Positions 1-15,500 of a stretch of DNA of 64,000 bases are shown here, one piece after another. The stretch spans positions 9,854,501-9,918,500 of the forward strand of contig NC_091111.1 of assembly GCF_024713975.1 (NCBI RefSeq), written 5' to 3'. Below the pieces are notes generated by a model that made no database searches, had not been told where the DNA came from, and saw only the letters and a list, made by a program, of their open reading frames with translations. The position numbers and the translations under genes were made by a program. Numbering within the stretch: the first letter of the stretch is position 1; every line of letters begins with the position of its first letter. This stretch comes from Paralichthys olivaceus (taxonomy: Eukaryota; Chordata; Actinopteri; Pleuronectiformes; Paralichthyidae).

Positions 1-2441
1 ATCTTGTTACCTTGAATAAAACTGTGGATTTCTCTGGATATGAACATTGTTGAAAACATTTTGGATAATGTATGTACACAAATCAACAAAATATACAACA
101 GAAGTTGAATCAACATTTTATGACGGATTGTTACATGTTATATGTTAAATATCACTGATAACGCAGAATGTGTTTGTGGCATTATTTATTTCAAAGCGTG
201 CGACTAAGCAAAGGGCAAAACAAAGGACAGGAGTGAACGGGTGGTGGATTTAATCACTCTCTGTGGGACACACCTACTTTGATTGACAATTACACCCCAC
301 AGGAGTATGATTAAACTTGATCACCCTCTCCACATAAACCTGCACACACACATGCACGTTTACGGTAATTAAAAAGATGATTTTACAGAGCGAGGGGAGG
401 CGGGGCGGACGTTTGTGTTTTTGACACCATCAGTGATGGTTATCAGGATTCGCTGCTCTTTACAATCACCACGGGAACGTCAGTGGCGCCCATTTCCCCA
501 CTATCGCTCCCTGATTGATTAGAAATGCTGTCTGTGCACAGTTTCATTGGTCGATAGGGATCGGTATTCTGGCACTGGACCATCGATCAGGGACAGGGAC
601 CTGTGTGAATGTGAGTGTTTGGGCCTGTGTGAAATCTCAGGGAAATACATTGATTGATTTTAAGGTCATATACGAGTTAAACCATCAATAAAGAGAAAAG
701 AGCAGGAGACTTGAGGAAAAAACACTGAGGGCAATGAGGAGTGTTGACATTTTGGGAGAATTGCGTTGCCAGCGTTGGTTGTGTCTTATCAGCAACAACA
801 ACAGCAACACAAAGCTGCTCTCACACTCACGTTCGACGGCCAACTCACAGCACAGACTCATAAAAAGGCCAAAAGCAAAGAGGGCAGTTGGTCTTTGGCC
901 AGCTCATCTGCCAGTCTGGCCCTCAGACTTCAGACCACATCACTGTCAATCTGCCTGATGCGAGCCGACACAGAAAGAGGGGGGGAGCAGCCAGGACAGT
1001 TGCCCCGTCACACTCACCTCCCCTCGGGCTGAGAACTCAGATGGCCCGGGCCACTTCGCCCAGGACCCTGGTTCTCATAGCGATGAGGGCCATGTGCCCT
1101 GCCACTCATCCAGAGCCGATGTGACATGGTTATTACGCTGCTAGGAGGGGACGGTCTTTTTCTGTTTAAATACCCATTCTTTCTATGTTTTTGTCTCTTC
1201 TGTTTACCTTTGTTTTTTGTCTCTTTTGCCACATCAACCTGCTTCTTGAATGATGCTATGGTCCCTTTTTGTCAGGTCACTCGCATATTTCCCATTTCTG
1301 TCTTTCTGCTCATCCCTTTTATCTCTATCTGCCCTTATCGCCATCTTTCTGCCTCTGTCTTTCTGTTTTTTATTTGTCTTTTTGTTTTAAACTGAAATAG
1401 CTGACCGGTGACACCAACCACAATTTCTCAGTCAAATGGGGGACAATGTTTTCAATTACACTGTAATATCAGTTTATATCGTAATATCAGCTGCAATTTC
1501 TTTTTAGTATTTATAATTGCTTTTAAATCTTTAATTAAAAGATGAACTTATGTGGCTGGTCGGGAGAACAGATTGTCTCTAATGTTTTATTTGGTGTATT
1601 TTTGTGCCGCTTTCGTTTATTTTTTTGACAAGTTCTATTTGATTTAGTCTACAAAGCCTGATAGGAAGAATGTCTCAGTAGAGGGCTGATTTCAATCAAA
1701 ATGCACCAAATTTCACATACATTAATATTTGTTTAATAAAAATTGGACCTCTACAGGCCTGCTCCAGAAATGTTTTTAATATATCTGTACAGTGCTAATA
1801 AAGATTTCTTGAATATTTTAGATTAAAAGTAGTTTAGTCTTGAAATTAGCTGCAGTATTTAGAAAAGTATTTGTTTTTAGCTTTAAAAGAAATATTTAAA
1901 AACGAACTTATCCCAAAGTAGATCTTTAAAACTTTCTTTCTTCCTTTATCACATTTATTTGGCTTAAGTCACCTGATGGACGTTCACCCTCTGTTGCATT
2001 TTATTTTAGTGACATTTTAAAAGTTTGGAGAAGATGTGCCTGACAGTCGGATAAAAACACATCTTTCCTGTCCCTTCCTTCCTCACTCTCCCCTCCTCTC
2101 TCCCCCTCAGGTGGGTCTCTGCCTCTCACCACCGCTCCTCTTCCTCAGCTCAATAGCTCCACTGGCAAAGGGCTACAAATACCCCCATCAGTCGGACTCC
2201 GTCTGTCTAGTGCACTGACAGTAAAGAGCCGACGAGAGAGGCAGACAGCTTCAGCCTGGGGGGGTGAGACAAGGGGAGGGTGAGGACAGGGAATGGGGGG
2301 GGGTTCTGTTCTCCTCTTTCTTTAAAAAAAAAAGGAGAAAAGAACAATGGAAGTGCTGATGAGGGACATCAGACACCGACATACACTCAAACAGTTTCTT
2401 CATGTCCACTTTGTAGAAACAAAGGGACAAATATAGTAGGC

Positions 2442-2495
<54 letters not shown>

Positions 2496-3518
2496 GCTTT
2501 GTTTGTTTTGTAAGCATTTCAGAGACAGGACATCAACAAAAAAGCCAGGTGTTTTCCGGGTGGTGTTTTGGGTGTGGATAACCTCGGCTGATAAAGCTGT
2601 CAGGGCTTCAGTTGGAGCAAAAACACGAGGGCAGAAATCGAGACAGGAGATAATGTCTCTCAGTTTTTTTCACTTATACAGTCTGAATCTAAACTCGTAT
2701 AAACTATGATGATCATGATTGTAGTTGATTCATTGTTCAAAACCCTGAACGTCAAGCTTTCCCGATTTATTTGTTTAAAATATTTATAAACTTTGCAGTT
2801 TAATTTTAAATGAAGTGCTGTGGATTTTAACAAGGTCCGTCCTCACAGGTTTTCTTTTAGACTCACGGACAAGTTTCCGTGGATAAAATATTGAAAATGT
2901 CCATCACAACCTGCCAAGCTCACATGTGTAAATTGCCTGATTTGAATACAACTGTGAAAAACTCAACTATATGAAATTCATTACAATATAAATAAATTGA
3001 TATTTTTACAGTTGAGAACCTGAAGCATTTTAATCTCACTAAGCTGTCAGAATACTCTTCACCTCTCCTTTCCACTCTCTCATCCGCAGTAAAAAAAAAG
3101 AAGATCTGGACGTTCCTTCTGCTGTTCCAAGTGTTAGGAGGATTTCCGTAATTCAAACAGAACAGGGAGACGTCTGCATCCCAGGAAATGAATTAAAAGG
3201 TCCAGGTGGCCACTGGTCATCTGGTTGATATATTAGGAACACACAGGGTTTGGCAAGGGCATGGCGCGTGCACACATACACACACACACAGAGCACAGAC
3301 ACTGACAGACAACACACAGTCGCACCAACTTGCCCTCCTCTCTCTCCTCTGGGCATCCAGCGAGCCTCTTGGCAACCACACATACCAACAATCTCCTCCT
3401 CTGATCTGATTATAGACTTAATGCGAGGTAATGTGTGTGTGTGTTGGATTGTGAGAGTGAACAACTGGCTCACTGACTGACTGAGTGAGTGACTGAGGAC
3501 TCGAGCCTGCTGTAGTAC
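1..3518. other. esrrg intron, leftward part; no exon seen
   Basis: No exon encoding the expected next ligand-binding-domain segment (helix 3 to helix 10) can be found on the minus strand here. The stretch contains an AT-rich core (about 1.45-2.0 kb), a CA microsatellite and unremarkable sequence. It is best read as the intron following the 3519-3701 exon. Confidence 0.6.
2447..2493. repeat. (CA)n microsatellite
   Basis: A nearly pure dinucleotide run of about 23 units in the esrrg intron. It generates spurious His/Thr and Val/Cys reading frames on both strands. Confidence 0.95.
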
Positions 3519-6500
3519 CTGGGATGTGTTTGGCCCAGCCGATGTTGACCACCAGCTCCCTGTCAGCCAGGTCGCACAGTGTGGTCAGCGCCTTGATGTC
3601 ACTCTCGGGCACTGTGGGGTCTGGCATGGCGAAGATGCCCTCGGGCTCGGCCACCAGCAGCAGAGACACCACTTTGTTCTCCACCACGCCGCCAACAGAG
3701 ACTGAGAGAGAGGATGATATTTGTTATTGTCAACCATCTTTTTTTGATTAAACTAATCTGCACAAGGTCACAGTAAACTACATTATATGACTCTTAATTA
3801 ATGCTGGTCTTAATATCATGGATTGAAAATGGCTCACAACCCCACCTAGTGTTTCAAACCATCTTTGAATTTGCAGGGCCAAAGTTTATGTAGAGTCGAC
3901 CGTTTATAGAGATTAACACCCTCAAATCAAAGGTCGGCTCCACCAGTGACTGTTTGTTGGTATCTGGAAAACTGGGATCATTTTTAAATCTATGTCGAAA
4001 CCAAACCCCTAAACATCACATCTACCATTTATAGACGTCCATGTCCAGGGAGGGTTGCATAGGTGTTTTACATTGAGTTTAGCGTCACATAAAGGTACAG
4101 TGTGTAGAATTTAATGATATCTACTGTTGAGGTTGCATGTTGCAGCTGAACACCCTTCACCTCACCCTCTCCTTCCAAACATGAAAAAGAAACTGTGGTA
4201 GCCTTTAATTGTCATAAAAACTCAAAAGGTGTTTAGTTTGTCCAGTCTGGACTAATGTAAAAAAACATTGTGGCCTCCGTAGAGATGGTCCCCTTGATGT
4301 AAATATAAAGTATTTGAATATAAAGTAATTGAATATAAAGGGCCTTTTCTGGGGTAAAGAAAACTGCAATTCATACAGTTTAGATGAAACTAACTAGTGA
4401 AAACATCATGAGGATTATTCTACATTAAATTTCTGCCAATAGTTCCCATTCACCTAAACCTTACACACTGGACCTTTTAAAGAGTTAAAATATTCAAAAC
4501 TCGAATGTCTCCTCCCCAGTGGGACGTTATATTCACAATGTATTTTCTTTTTCTCTGTCCAGTGAATCTAATGAGGTGATTTAAAATGTTAAGTGTTCCT
4601 TTAGAGGCTGAGAAAATTGTCTCATTTCTAAGGCTAAAACAAAACCCCACAGGATTATGTGAAAAATGTATTACACCATCTAACAAAGCTGAAGAATTTC
4701 TTCTAAGCTCGTGAAAAGTTGAAGTTTTGGAGGGGAAGGTATCGCACCTACGGGGTTTCCACAGGACCACAGTGTTTTGCGTGAAGTTCATCACAGCCAA
4801 TTCAACGCTTCCCACTTCTCATTTCAAATATTTCAGTTGGCAATGATTAATGCCAACTCATTAGCAAAGACCGGCTATAAAAATGATTCAGCGCTGTGAC
4901 AGACAACATCACAGAAAAACATTACTGAACTGTTTGGAACTCACAACACAGATAAAATAAGAGCCTGTCACATCTACAATAAACTAATCCATTAAGGTGG
5001 GCCGAGTGCTTAACAGTTATGTATTGCACTCAAGTATATGTGCACCACAGTTAATATAAAGCTTTGTTTGTGTGCCTACATGTTTTTTTCTGGGGCAGGG
5101 CGTTCTGTGGGTGCAGATAAGGGCTGTTCTCGGCATCTATTCTCCTCTTGTACTTCTGTCTGCCGCCTCGCACCCGGTCCAGACGCACACCTACGGAAAC
5201 ACAAACACAGAAGACGTTAATGATGCACAACAGTCACACTCTGAGTACACACACCAGGTTGTCTTTATACCACAGGGTAAAATGCTAGAGACACATTAAC
5301 CAACAACATGTATCATCCATCCATCCATCCATTATGTATTATCATGTAACGGGGGCTGGAGCCAATCCCAGCTGACACTAGGCGAGAGGTGGACTTGTTG
5401 CCAGAGTATCGCAGGGTCAATATACAGACAAACAACCCTCGGTCAACCAAGAGTCTTTAATTAACCTAACCTCAATCTGCATGTATTCAGACTGTGAGAG
5501 GAAGCCACAGTCCACAGAGAAAATCGACACAGAGGGAACATGCAAACTCCACACAGTGGGACTCCAGGCAAAATAAAGAATTTAGTAACTTCTCGAAAGT
5601 AACTTGTATTTCAAATACTAAGATAAATATGTATTTGATTAAAAAAAAGGTAATTATTATGCAAGGGCCATTATTTAATGATATCTCACCAAGGACACTT
5701 CAGAATGCGAGCTGGAAGAGCCAAGGGTTGAACCACCAACCTCCCTATACCACTGAGCCACAGTTGCTGTTTTTAATCAGTAAAGACCCTGATGACAGTT
5801 AATAGGTCATCAGCCATTAGAAAGAGCCGATGGCCACTCATCTGCTCGCATGTCTTGACGATCCCAAAGAGACAGAGAAGGAGTCATGTCTAATGTCAGC
5901 GCAGCAGCACGCATCCTGTAACACGACACCCAGCTGATGACAACTGCTCATCTTAACAAGAATTGTGGAGACCTCATCGCCATGGCAAAGGGGGATTTAA
6001 GTGTGTGTGTGTGTGAAGTTGAAAGTCACAGTCACCCAGTGCATCTCTAAAGAAAATGCACGTGTCCAGCGAGTGCGAACGTGACTCAGGAAGCCTTTAG
6101 TAGTGGTGTTGGGTTACCTGATCTACACAGTGTAAATGGCCACAGTGCCCCTGAATAGATCCATAATGGCACTTGCGTCTGTGAGAGACACTCCAGGGGT
6201 ATTATTTTCCCATTTGACACCTCACAATGATCCTCCATTCCTTTGAGATGGCAGCCTCCTATACTGACTCTTACTTACAGATATTTATGGAGCGCACGCA
6301 TCAGCGTCCACGGCATTTAATACCATAATGTCCTTTTAATCAGGCATGTAAAATGTTTTGTGGGGTTACAGCAGTTTATGGGCAGGTCCTTCGTTTTTTG
6401 CATCATTGGTTTGTAAAGCAGAATTAGAGGATTTCTGCTTTATTAATTAATGGATCGTGAACAGAGACAGGAGAAAGGAAGGGTGGAAAGAGGTGCCAGC

Positions 6501-9500
6501 GAATAACAATGTGATGGTGTGAGAATGTGGCTTGTGACCTTTGCTGTAAGCCAGGAAAGCCCTTCCATAAGAAATGCTCAGATGTTGTAGGACAGCACAC
6601 TTCCATGTTTTGACATACTCAATGGAAACCTGTTTTTTGGAAGTGGGTTGTTGGGCCTTGATGGGGGTGTGTACTCTGGTGAGGGCCATTCTAGTTTAAG
6701 AATAAATGTACTATTTCCTTGACTAGTGATGGAGAATAAAAACCTCCAGAAAAATCTGGAAGGTGAACCTTGAGCGGGGATTGTCTTTAAACTGTACATT
6801 AAACCAGCAGTCAGCTTAAAGTCCAATGGTCATACTGTAATTAATCCTGGGATATAGATAACTAACTAAGACAGCCCAAGAAAGGAAATGTCACATGTTG
6901 GTGTATTATGATATGTTGCACTAATTGCAATCGAGATAAATGTAACAAATTATCAAGATATAAATCTGAGAGCAACTTGTTGAGCCATGTTTTATACTGT
7001 TCTGTGCATCACATCTGGTCTAGTGATGGTTTAATGGGGTAAAAAATTAGATGGCAGCTTTGGGGTTAAGATAAGGACGGGAGAGGCACTGGAGAAGATT
7101 AGTGGGGTATTAAAGGAGAGATTGCTCAGGTAAACTTAGTGCTCTCTGACCCTTCGATGACACACAAGGGGCAAATAGTAAGTGTTGATTAGCTTGGGTA
7201 CTTGGCAGGTGTCACTCTGAGGTGTGTAATGAGGGATGAGGGATTTACTTGTGTGTTGACATCAGATTTAACACAAACTGTTGGCAAACACCGGATTAAA
7301 TCAAATTCTACGAGTCCATGATTAGAAAACATGCATTTCATAGGGGTGTATTTATGTGTGTTTGGAGCTGACAGTTATTCAAACACACACACACATTAGA
7401 GCTAAGTGTAACTCTTCACAGTGAAATGTGCTGACAACCAAAAGGCCAAGAATAGCTGTGGTGGATAACAAAACAGACACACACCTCCTCCCCGTTCTTC
7501 AATATGGCCCATCAGAGGTCGATAAAGACGGACTACCAAGACATTGATCTATTTTTTGCCGCTTTCATCACTCAGCCTTCTTTTGAGGGTGTCTGGATGT
7601 TCACACGAGGAGCTTTACAAGTTCCCAAAGTGCACATTGTACATCTGGACATCCGGACGTGGATCCTGACTCATCCAGGTTCAGGCCATCCATTTTTCCT
7701 GCTGCCACCACCAGCATGCGTTCACTACAAACAATCCCACGCTTTTCAGATATTGCGACAAATGTACACTTGGCGGCCACCGACGCCAATGTGCTGTAAA
7801 TTTTCCCAGTGCGCAGCTTGTGGTCGGCACATGAAAAGAGATTTGGAAAGTTGGCAGCGAAAATAACCCATAGTTCCTCTGTCTGATGCGTTTCTCAGAA
7901 TGCAGATTAACACAGCACGATTAACACACCTGAGACCAAAAAACAGGATGTAAGGGTCAGAGACAAGAAGACAAGATGAAGAGAGGAGGTTGTTGAATGC
8001 TGCACCAACACCAGTGTTTCTTAGACATATAAAATTTAACTCCACAAAAGTAGAGAATTACCTTTTTTTTAAATATTGCACACATTTTGTTAACCTCCAT
8101 CTTTCTTCAACCCTTTGGAGCGACGGCAACTGCAGAAATGGCCACTAAACAGGGGGTTTAATCAAATCCGGCCTGGGGTCTATATGTCTTTTAGCTGTGT
8201 ATTTAATATGGCTCTGACTCCCCCCATTAAACCTCACAGCTCCTCTGTCTCAGCCTTTACTGCCACCTCTCCTGGGAAGAGGGGGCATTATGAGACACGA
8301 TGAAGCGCGTTACGAGGGCGCTTACGACGGGAGTTATGAGGGGCAGTTCGCATTTCACGGAGGTCTAGGAATCCCAAAAGGCATCTGGAGGAATTTACGA
8401 GGGGGGAGGGAAAGCAAAGAGGGTGGCTAGGAGAGGGGAGGAGGGGGGAGTGAGAGGTGGAGTGGGATGCTATTGATGCCCCTACCCTATTAAAAGCAGC
8501 TAATTTAGAAAAAAAAGGCACAAACACACAGACACACGAAAACACAGTGGTGCATAAATGTGAGTGCAGACTGACATGTTTAATATAAGTCATATGCACA
8601 AACTGATTCTGTGTATACATAACGCACACAAGAGCAATAAACAGATGCTCCTATGTGTTTAGAAATGAGTGGGTGGCATTAAAGGATCATTCCAGTTTAT
8701 CCATCTGGGATCTTATTTTCATAGTTGTGGCCATTATTTTTATCCGAGATGATCACTGTCACAAAAGTAATTGCCGAGGACTGGGGACATGGCAACAAGG
8801 CTACGACAAAGCTCGACAGGCCAAGAAACAAAACAATCAAACAAGCTGTAGACAAGTCGACAATTTAATGTGACATGAACTATTACACTTTGGTGCTAGC
8901 CCCAACAAAGCACTCCTTCACAAATTCTTCATTAAAATCAGGTTTTCGAGTTTGTAGCACTTCCCTATAAGCTCGGCACGCTTGGTTATCGTTACAGTTC
9001 GTCCATTTAGAAAACATGACAGTCTGCATCCGCTATTCTTTTATTGACAGTCGCTACATATGTGTTGTGTCCACCCTGACGTTGACCTAAGGGGCCAGCC
9101 TGAAGGACATGATTATGTGCTTTTTTTATTTCATTGCAGATTAACTGTCATTCGGGCAGTCAGCTTTTCCTATAAAAGCCACAAATCAGTGGAACACCCC
9201 ACCTGACAAAGTGAGGAGCTGCAGCTCTTTCAGTAACTTCAAGAGTCTGTTGAAAGCTGCTCAGCAATGTTTTCACTGTTTTTATTCATTTGACTCAAAC
9301 TCTTGTAATGGGCTATTTTTGTTTGTATTGTATTGTGTTCATCTTTGTATCGTCTAGCGTTATGTTGCTGTGTTGTCTTTGTATTCTAACCTGCCAAGCG
9401 ACTGCAGTTTTGAATTAGCTTCAAGCTATAATTCAGTACAGTGGATCAAATGCTGACATTTATGTTTTTAACTGTGCATTCAAATAAAATAAACACATTT

Positions 9501-12500
9501 ATTTTATTTCTGAGTGTTTTCTTCTTGTATTTAAGAATTGTCTCACAGACTTAAAGTTTCTTCGTGCGTATTAAAAGCCATGCATGGTCACCTAAACAAT
9601 TCCAATTTCTTTTTTCTGTGATAAAATCAGCTGATTTCAAGATCAACTTTCAAAAAGATGGTTTAATGAATATTACAAATATAATTTTACAAATTTTGAC
9701 CGGCACTTTAAGGGATTGGAGAGCTGGAGGAATGGTGGAAGTTGAAAGAAAAAATTGTGAAAACTCAATGCTACAAAAACCATTAGAATTAACTGTGCGG
9801 ACCAATTTTCCCAATTTGTAATCAAGCCAACAAGCTGCTGACTGACGGTCATAAAGCAGTTGGCAAGATTTCCTTTTTACTTCCGCTTCAGTTTGTTTTC
9901 GGATCCTGAGAACGAATACAATCCTTCATCTCTACATTTACTGTCCCTCACTCCCACCACAGATAACACACACATTTTTATCAGCCCTGCTCCTTTCTTT
10001 ATTATCATCTGTCGGCCTGACACCGCAGGCAACAAGTGGTCGGCACAGTAGGAGGTTGCTAATGTTTTCCTTTTTGAGTCACTTCTAAATTTGGACAACA
10101 ATATGTCACCAGACAGGCACACAGTCAGATGAGAGGAGCACCTGACCGCTGTGACTGACTCTGTGGAATTTCTACATGTCGCCATCATCATTTCAGATTT
10201 CTGAACGTACACATAACGAACATCGGAGAAATTCGCTGCACCAAAAATTTGGGATCTAAACTTGTTTGGTGTGTTGGAGTGTTTTTATATATTTTTTTTA
10301 TACATGTATTTATATATATTTATTTTACCTTGGGCCAGATGGGTTATTTGAACCCTATCTATATATCTATTACTTCTAAACTGCTATAAAATAATGAGAA
10401 ATCAACTAAACTTAAAATAAATATCTTGATTTAAATAGATTCATTTTGTGCAACCACTTGACAAAATAAAATTCAGTAAACATAAACATAACATTTGTTG
10501 TAGGAGCCCCTAGCAACAACACACACATGCCCACACACTGGCAGATTTCCAGAAGTTATTTCTGAGGAGCAGTGGCAAAGCAAAGAGCTGCTAACACGTC
10601 TATGCATTGTTCGGCCCTGTTTACTACACATACACACACCTTCCACACAAATCACAGCTGCCACCAAGGGCCTGGAGTTTAATTGTCAGAAGTTTTAGGT
10701 TTCACTGGGGTTTACACAGCTACAGTATGGGCCATCGGCAGTTTATCAGGTGGGACATTAGGAGAATCTCAGCTGGTAATCAGGGTATTGTTTCCAGGAA
10801 TGCACAACAAAGAGATTGCTGTGTTACCTCTGTCTGCTTTATCTTAACCGTTTAAAGAATGAAATTTAAACTTCTGCCAAGTCCAGCAACCGAACAATCC
10901 TGAAAAAAAGCAACTCAAACAATATTTCAACCAACGTCTGAGAGTGAATTTAGTATGTCGCTGACCTTCTCTCAACATGCCCACGCCCAGACATTTCACA
11001 AATCGACAGGCCTGGCAGGATTTCCTTCTCCTCTTGGTGATTTCACATTCATTGGACGCTGGGCAGCTGTATTCAATGTTACCTGGAACAGAAGAGAGAA
11101 TATACAAACACATGTTTTGAAATTGCGGAGAAAATGGGGCATAATTCAGATTTGTGCTTCTCAAAACACTTATTAGGAGTGATTAGGGGTTGGGAACACA
11201 CTGTGGCAGCCAACTGTGCAGGTTAAGCCCGATAGCATTCAGCCAGGTGCTCTCAGCTGCCACCCTCCATCAGAAAAAGGAAGCATCTGATGAGCCAGAC
11301 ACTAGATTTGACTCTTTGATCTGACAGCAGCTCAACCCGTTTGCCCTCTGAACCCATCTATAGTAGCCAGCTCTTGGACGCCTAAACACAGCGTTACCCT
11401 GCCAGGTCCTCGACCCGGGGCCGCGAGCCAACACCGCACAGGATGCAATCCCTTCAAAACACTCACACTGCTCCCCGCTGCTAATGCACGCACATCCAAT
11501 GCCATATGTTATCTGAAGCTTTAAAGTCCAAACTCAAACATGTTGACTGTATACATGACACGCTGCAAGTTTAACCGCATATCAGCTGTTTGCAAACAGG
11601 TCTTTATTTAAAGCCTTTGTGCAGTTTGAGAGTTGGAAGCTGTGAGCTAACTGATCTGGCTTGTTTATACCAAAACATGCGCTCATGGTCCAACTGCATC
11701 TGCACCGTGTTGCTCGAAAAACAGGTTTATACGATGCAGGAAGGCATCATCAGTCATGTCCAACAAACTCTGTTACTAAGCATAAACCCTGCTAATTTCT
11801 CTCTTACCCTGGATGGTCCTCTTGAAGAACGCCTTGCAGGCCTCACAGGACGCCACGCCGTAGTGGTAACCTGAGGCCACATCACCGCACACCAGACACA
11901 GCCGCTTGGCCACTGAGCCCAGCATGAACTCACACTTCACTTGGCCTTCTTCTTCACCAAACCTCCTGGATAGAAGAACAGGATGAGAAGGGGAGACATT
12001 GAGAGGAATGTTCTCAGATAGTGGTATTGCTTTCATTTGACACCTTCAATGGAGCAAAACACACAAAATATGGGACGACACACTGTAAATACCAACCTGT
12101 TTGTTCCTCCATTGTTGGCCAACCCCGCCGTGTGACCGTAGAGGCTGGGGGAGTCCAGCCCATTGCTGTGACCGAGGCCCTTATTTGTCAGGGGCCCGTA
12201 GCTTGAGTTTGTGTCCGACGAGGTGCTTCCAGGGCTGGGTTGGGCCGGGCTGACGTCTCCCTGGGAGCTGGGGCTCGGGCTGGAGGGCTCACACTTTATG
12301 GAGGAGGGACAGGTGGGGTCCAAGCCCCTCACTGACATCCTGCCCAGGTGTCTGCAGGGAAAAAAAGTTGTAAGATTGCATACACACCTTCTTGTAATAG
12401 ATATTCACGATGGCAAGAGATTGACTTTCAGGTCAGCTTTAGATAATGAGTCACCTTGGTCCAGTCATTACAGTAATATTAATGACCGGTAGTTCAGGTC

Positions 12501-15500
12501 TGTGGGCTGTGATTAGTTTTATTAAGTCAGGCACCATTTGCACAGATAGTAATCATGTAAAGTAATAAGCAGCTTAGAGAAATCATTATCGTTAATTTAT
12601 GGCCTTATATGTGCATTTTCAAAAAACAAACAGAACTACAACGGCTCAGAAAGCTCAACCCATTTAGGGCAACCATTCTACCTCCACCTCTCCATCTCTT
12701 CATGCCTTCATCTATGCATCCATCCGTCCCGGCCTTTTCTAAACCAGCCGTTTGTGATTTCCCACATATGCAAAGCTGCTGTCCATTACACTGCTTTGTT
12801 TTCGGAGAAGAAGACTGCTTAAGCAAACCTAGGGAAATCCCCAAACCAGCAATCATCCGCACGAGTATCACCATTATATTCAATCCAAACAAACTTTTCT
12901 TTCCCTCTCCTCTGTTTTTCTCCCCTCTCTATTGTCTCTTTGTGTCAGTTACTCATCTGTCATGACCTGTCAAACGCTACAACAGTTAGCAGTTAACTCT
13001 TTTATTGTCAGAATATCTGGAGGCATCAGACGAGTAAATTCAATGAGACGAGAACAAACGCTTTGCAATATAACGATATCATTTCAGAGCCAGTTCATTT
13101 ACATGGAAAATCAAAAATTCACGGCCTCTGTCACAAGAAGAAAAAAGTCATCTGATACCAGCTGAGGTGTACAGTGGGCTCGCAGGCATGTGATTCCCCC
13201 CCCCCCCCCCCCTTCACACACACACACCATGGTGTGGATGTAAAAATAAAAATCATAGACGGTCTCCCACACACTCACACTTCACATTCACATGATCAGG
13301 AACATGCTACAAGTTCATTGCACACAAACACACACACATACGCACACACTTACAGACACATTTTAAAGCATGTGTCTTCATAAACACCCCAACACATACT
13401 TGTAGTCGCCAGGCCAACTTTAAACCCGCTGCCGTCTCTCTCTCCGTCTCTGTCGTACGCGCCCACATTCGGAGATACTCAAACCCACACACACGCAAAC
13501 ACACAGTGTCCACACATCACTACGTCTCCCCAATCTAATCTTGGTTTGGTGACGTTGACGTCCGAGTCGGTCTGCTTCCTGCCATGTAAATCGGCTCTCT
13601 CGCAGCCACAAGTCATTTGGTAGGCAAAGAAACTGGCTGCTTTTAACCACCCCCTGAGTAAACCATGGTCACGCGCTACTGACCCCTCTACAAACCCACA
13701 CAAGATATCTTCCCCCATATAAACAGTGTAAAGGTGAAAACACAAAATATATTTACACATCCGGCAAACATAGAGCAACATTAGCATTCAATTGGAGTCA
13801 TGTTTCTGGTCACCTGCCAAATTTAAGTCGGACAATGGGCCTCACACTGTATGTTCACCCTAACAATGATGGCAAGATACAGTGAACTAAGTTTTCAAGC
13901 ATGGAGTCAAAAGGTTGAGTGTGAAACACTCGCCATGTTGGTGATGTTACAAATGGGCAAGGAATGACAAGCAATTTTCAAACTCGAGTTATTTGTTGCC
14001 AGGAAGAAAGACGTTACACAGAATACAGCATGGTTTTCATGTGTAAAACATGGGGACACACACAATAAAGTAAAACGTTAGTAATTAAGACAATTCCAGT
14101 AAGTGGACACCCTAATATTCACTCTTCATGTTGCTGTTTTGGTCTCCACCATCCTCTAAAAGAAATATTTGTCTATTTAGCTGCTGCCAAACAAAGCTAG
14201 AAACGTTCGATGTTGCTAACTGTTTGTCGGCCTAACCTGGTGATTGTAGAACAAAATTACCGATAAAGTTGTACATTGAAACCAAAACAAATGAAGCTAA
14301 AATGCTTTAATGTTGTTAAGTGTTGTTTTCATCCAGGGAAGGTATTGGTATATGGTGATGTATCCCAGCTCAAGTCTTCTGCCCCCCAACCCAACTCGTC
14401 ATTAACCAATGAACCAGTCTTATGATGCCGTTTGTTGCGTCGCTCCCTCCCTCCATCTTCATTTCCTCCAATCCACTTTGAAGACCATAAAAACAGTACA
14501 GTGAAGAGATTTCAGTTTCCTTTTAAAATGACTCACTGGTGCTCTGATTGGCTATCAATCCTGGCCGTCAATAATGCCGTGTCAAGTGTGACAGGTACAG
14601 AGTGAGATTTACTTTGTGCCCACCCATTATAATGCATCAAGGGGAGGGAGAGGAGGGGGTTGGGGGGCAGTGTTGACGTTCTGCCTTCATAATGAAATGG
14701 CATTAGAGTCGGGGGGGTGATCAGATGTGATGTGATATTCACTGTGACAGATTACTAATCTACAACTCCACATAAAAGCCCATCAAGGAACAGTTGCTGC
14801 AGCCTCACACAGTGGAGAAGAACCAGAGCGGATGTTGTGCGTCTGTGTGTCAGCGGATTTGTCAAAGCGATCATACCTTACTCCCTTTGTGCGCCAGTAT
14901 CCAAAACAAGTCTAATTGCACCTCGGCAACAAAGGCCAAAATGCAGCGTGAAACGACAAGGCGAGAGGCGGAAGAGAAGAGGCGGGAGGAAATTACAAGA
15001 GAGGCAGACAGATAGAATGAGTGTTGAAAAAGTGGGGAAGGGAAGGAAAGAAAGAAAGAAAAGAAAGAAAGAGGCAGTCCTGTGGCTCATTAACCTGAGG
15101 GCGTTGAAAGAAAAAGAAAGAAGGCAACACTCACTTTCAAATGAGCAGAGTCATAATGCAGACAATGACCCACTGGGAGGGAGGGAGGGAAACAGGGAGG
15201 GAAAGAAATACAGAAAATAAGAGAGATATAAATGAGAGTGAAGGCAAATCTAAACCTTTTGGGAAGTGACAATAAAACACAAAGCGACAAAGATTCTCCC
15301 TGTGAATCTGCAAAAAAAACACTTTGCAGGACTGAACTTTTGGTTCAACCTCTAATCCGACCCCACGGAGCAGTTTTGTAGGTCAGTGGGGTCAGAGTTT
15401 TTTTCTTCTTTTTTTTAACTAATGAGAAGGTAGGAGATGAGCAGGGATCAGTGGCACCCCCAGCCTGCTGTAAGAGCCTTAGCCAGGCTTTGGACGAAGC

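Larger units (their letters stand above)
5191..10965. other. esrrg intron, 5.8 kb, repeat-bearing
   Basis: Intron between the second zinc-finger exon and the C-terminal-extension exon. It holds a degenerate interspersed repeat at 5313-5775, an AT-rich MITE-like fragment near 6895-7010 and a LINE 3' remnant at 9130-9505. No additional exon or gene is supported in the rest. Confidence 0.7.

Noticed and set aside
10473..10860. Possible additional exon between the zinc-finger exon and the C-terminal-extension exon of esrrg
   Set aside because: The flanking exons join in phase to the complete conserved ERR sequence, so nothing is missing.
14837..15220. 127-codon Lys/Arg-rich frame
   Set aside because: Product of GAAA/GGAA simple sequence inside an esrrg intron.
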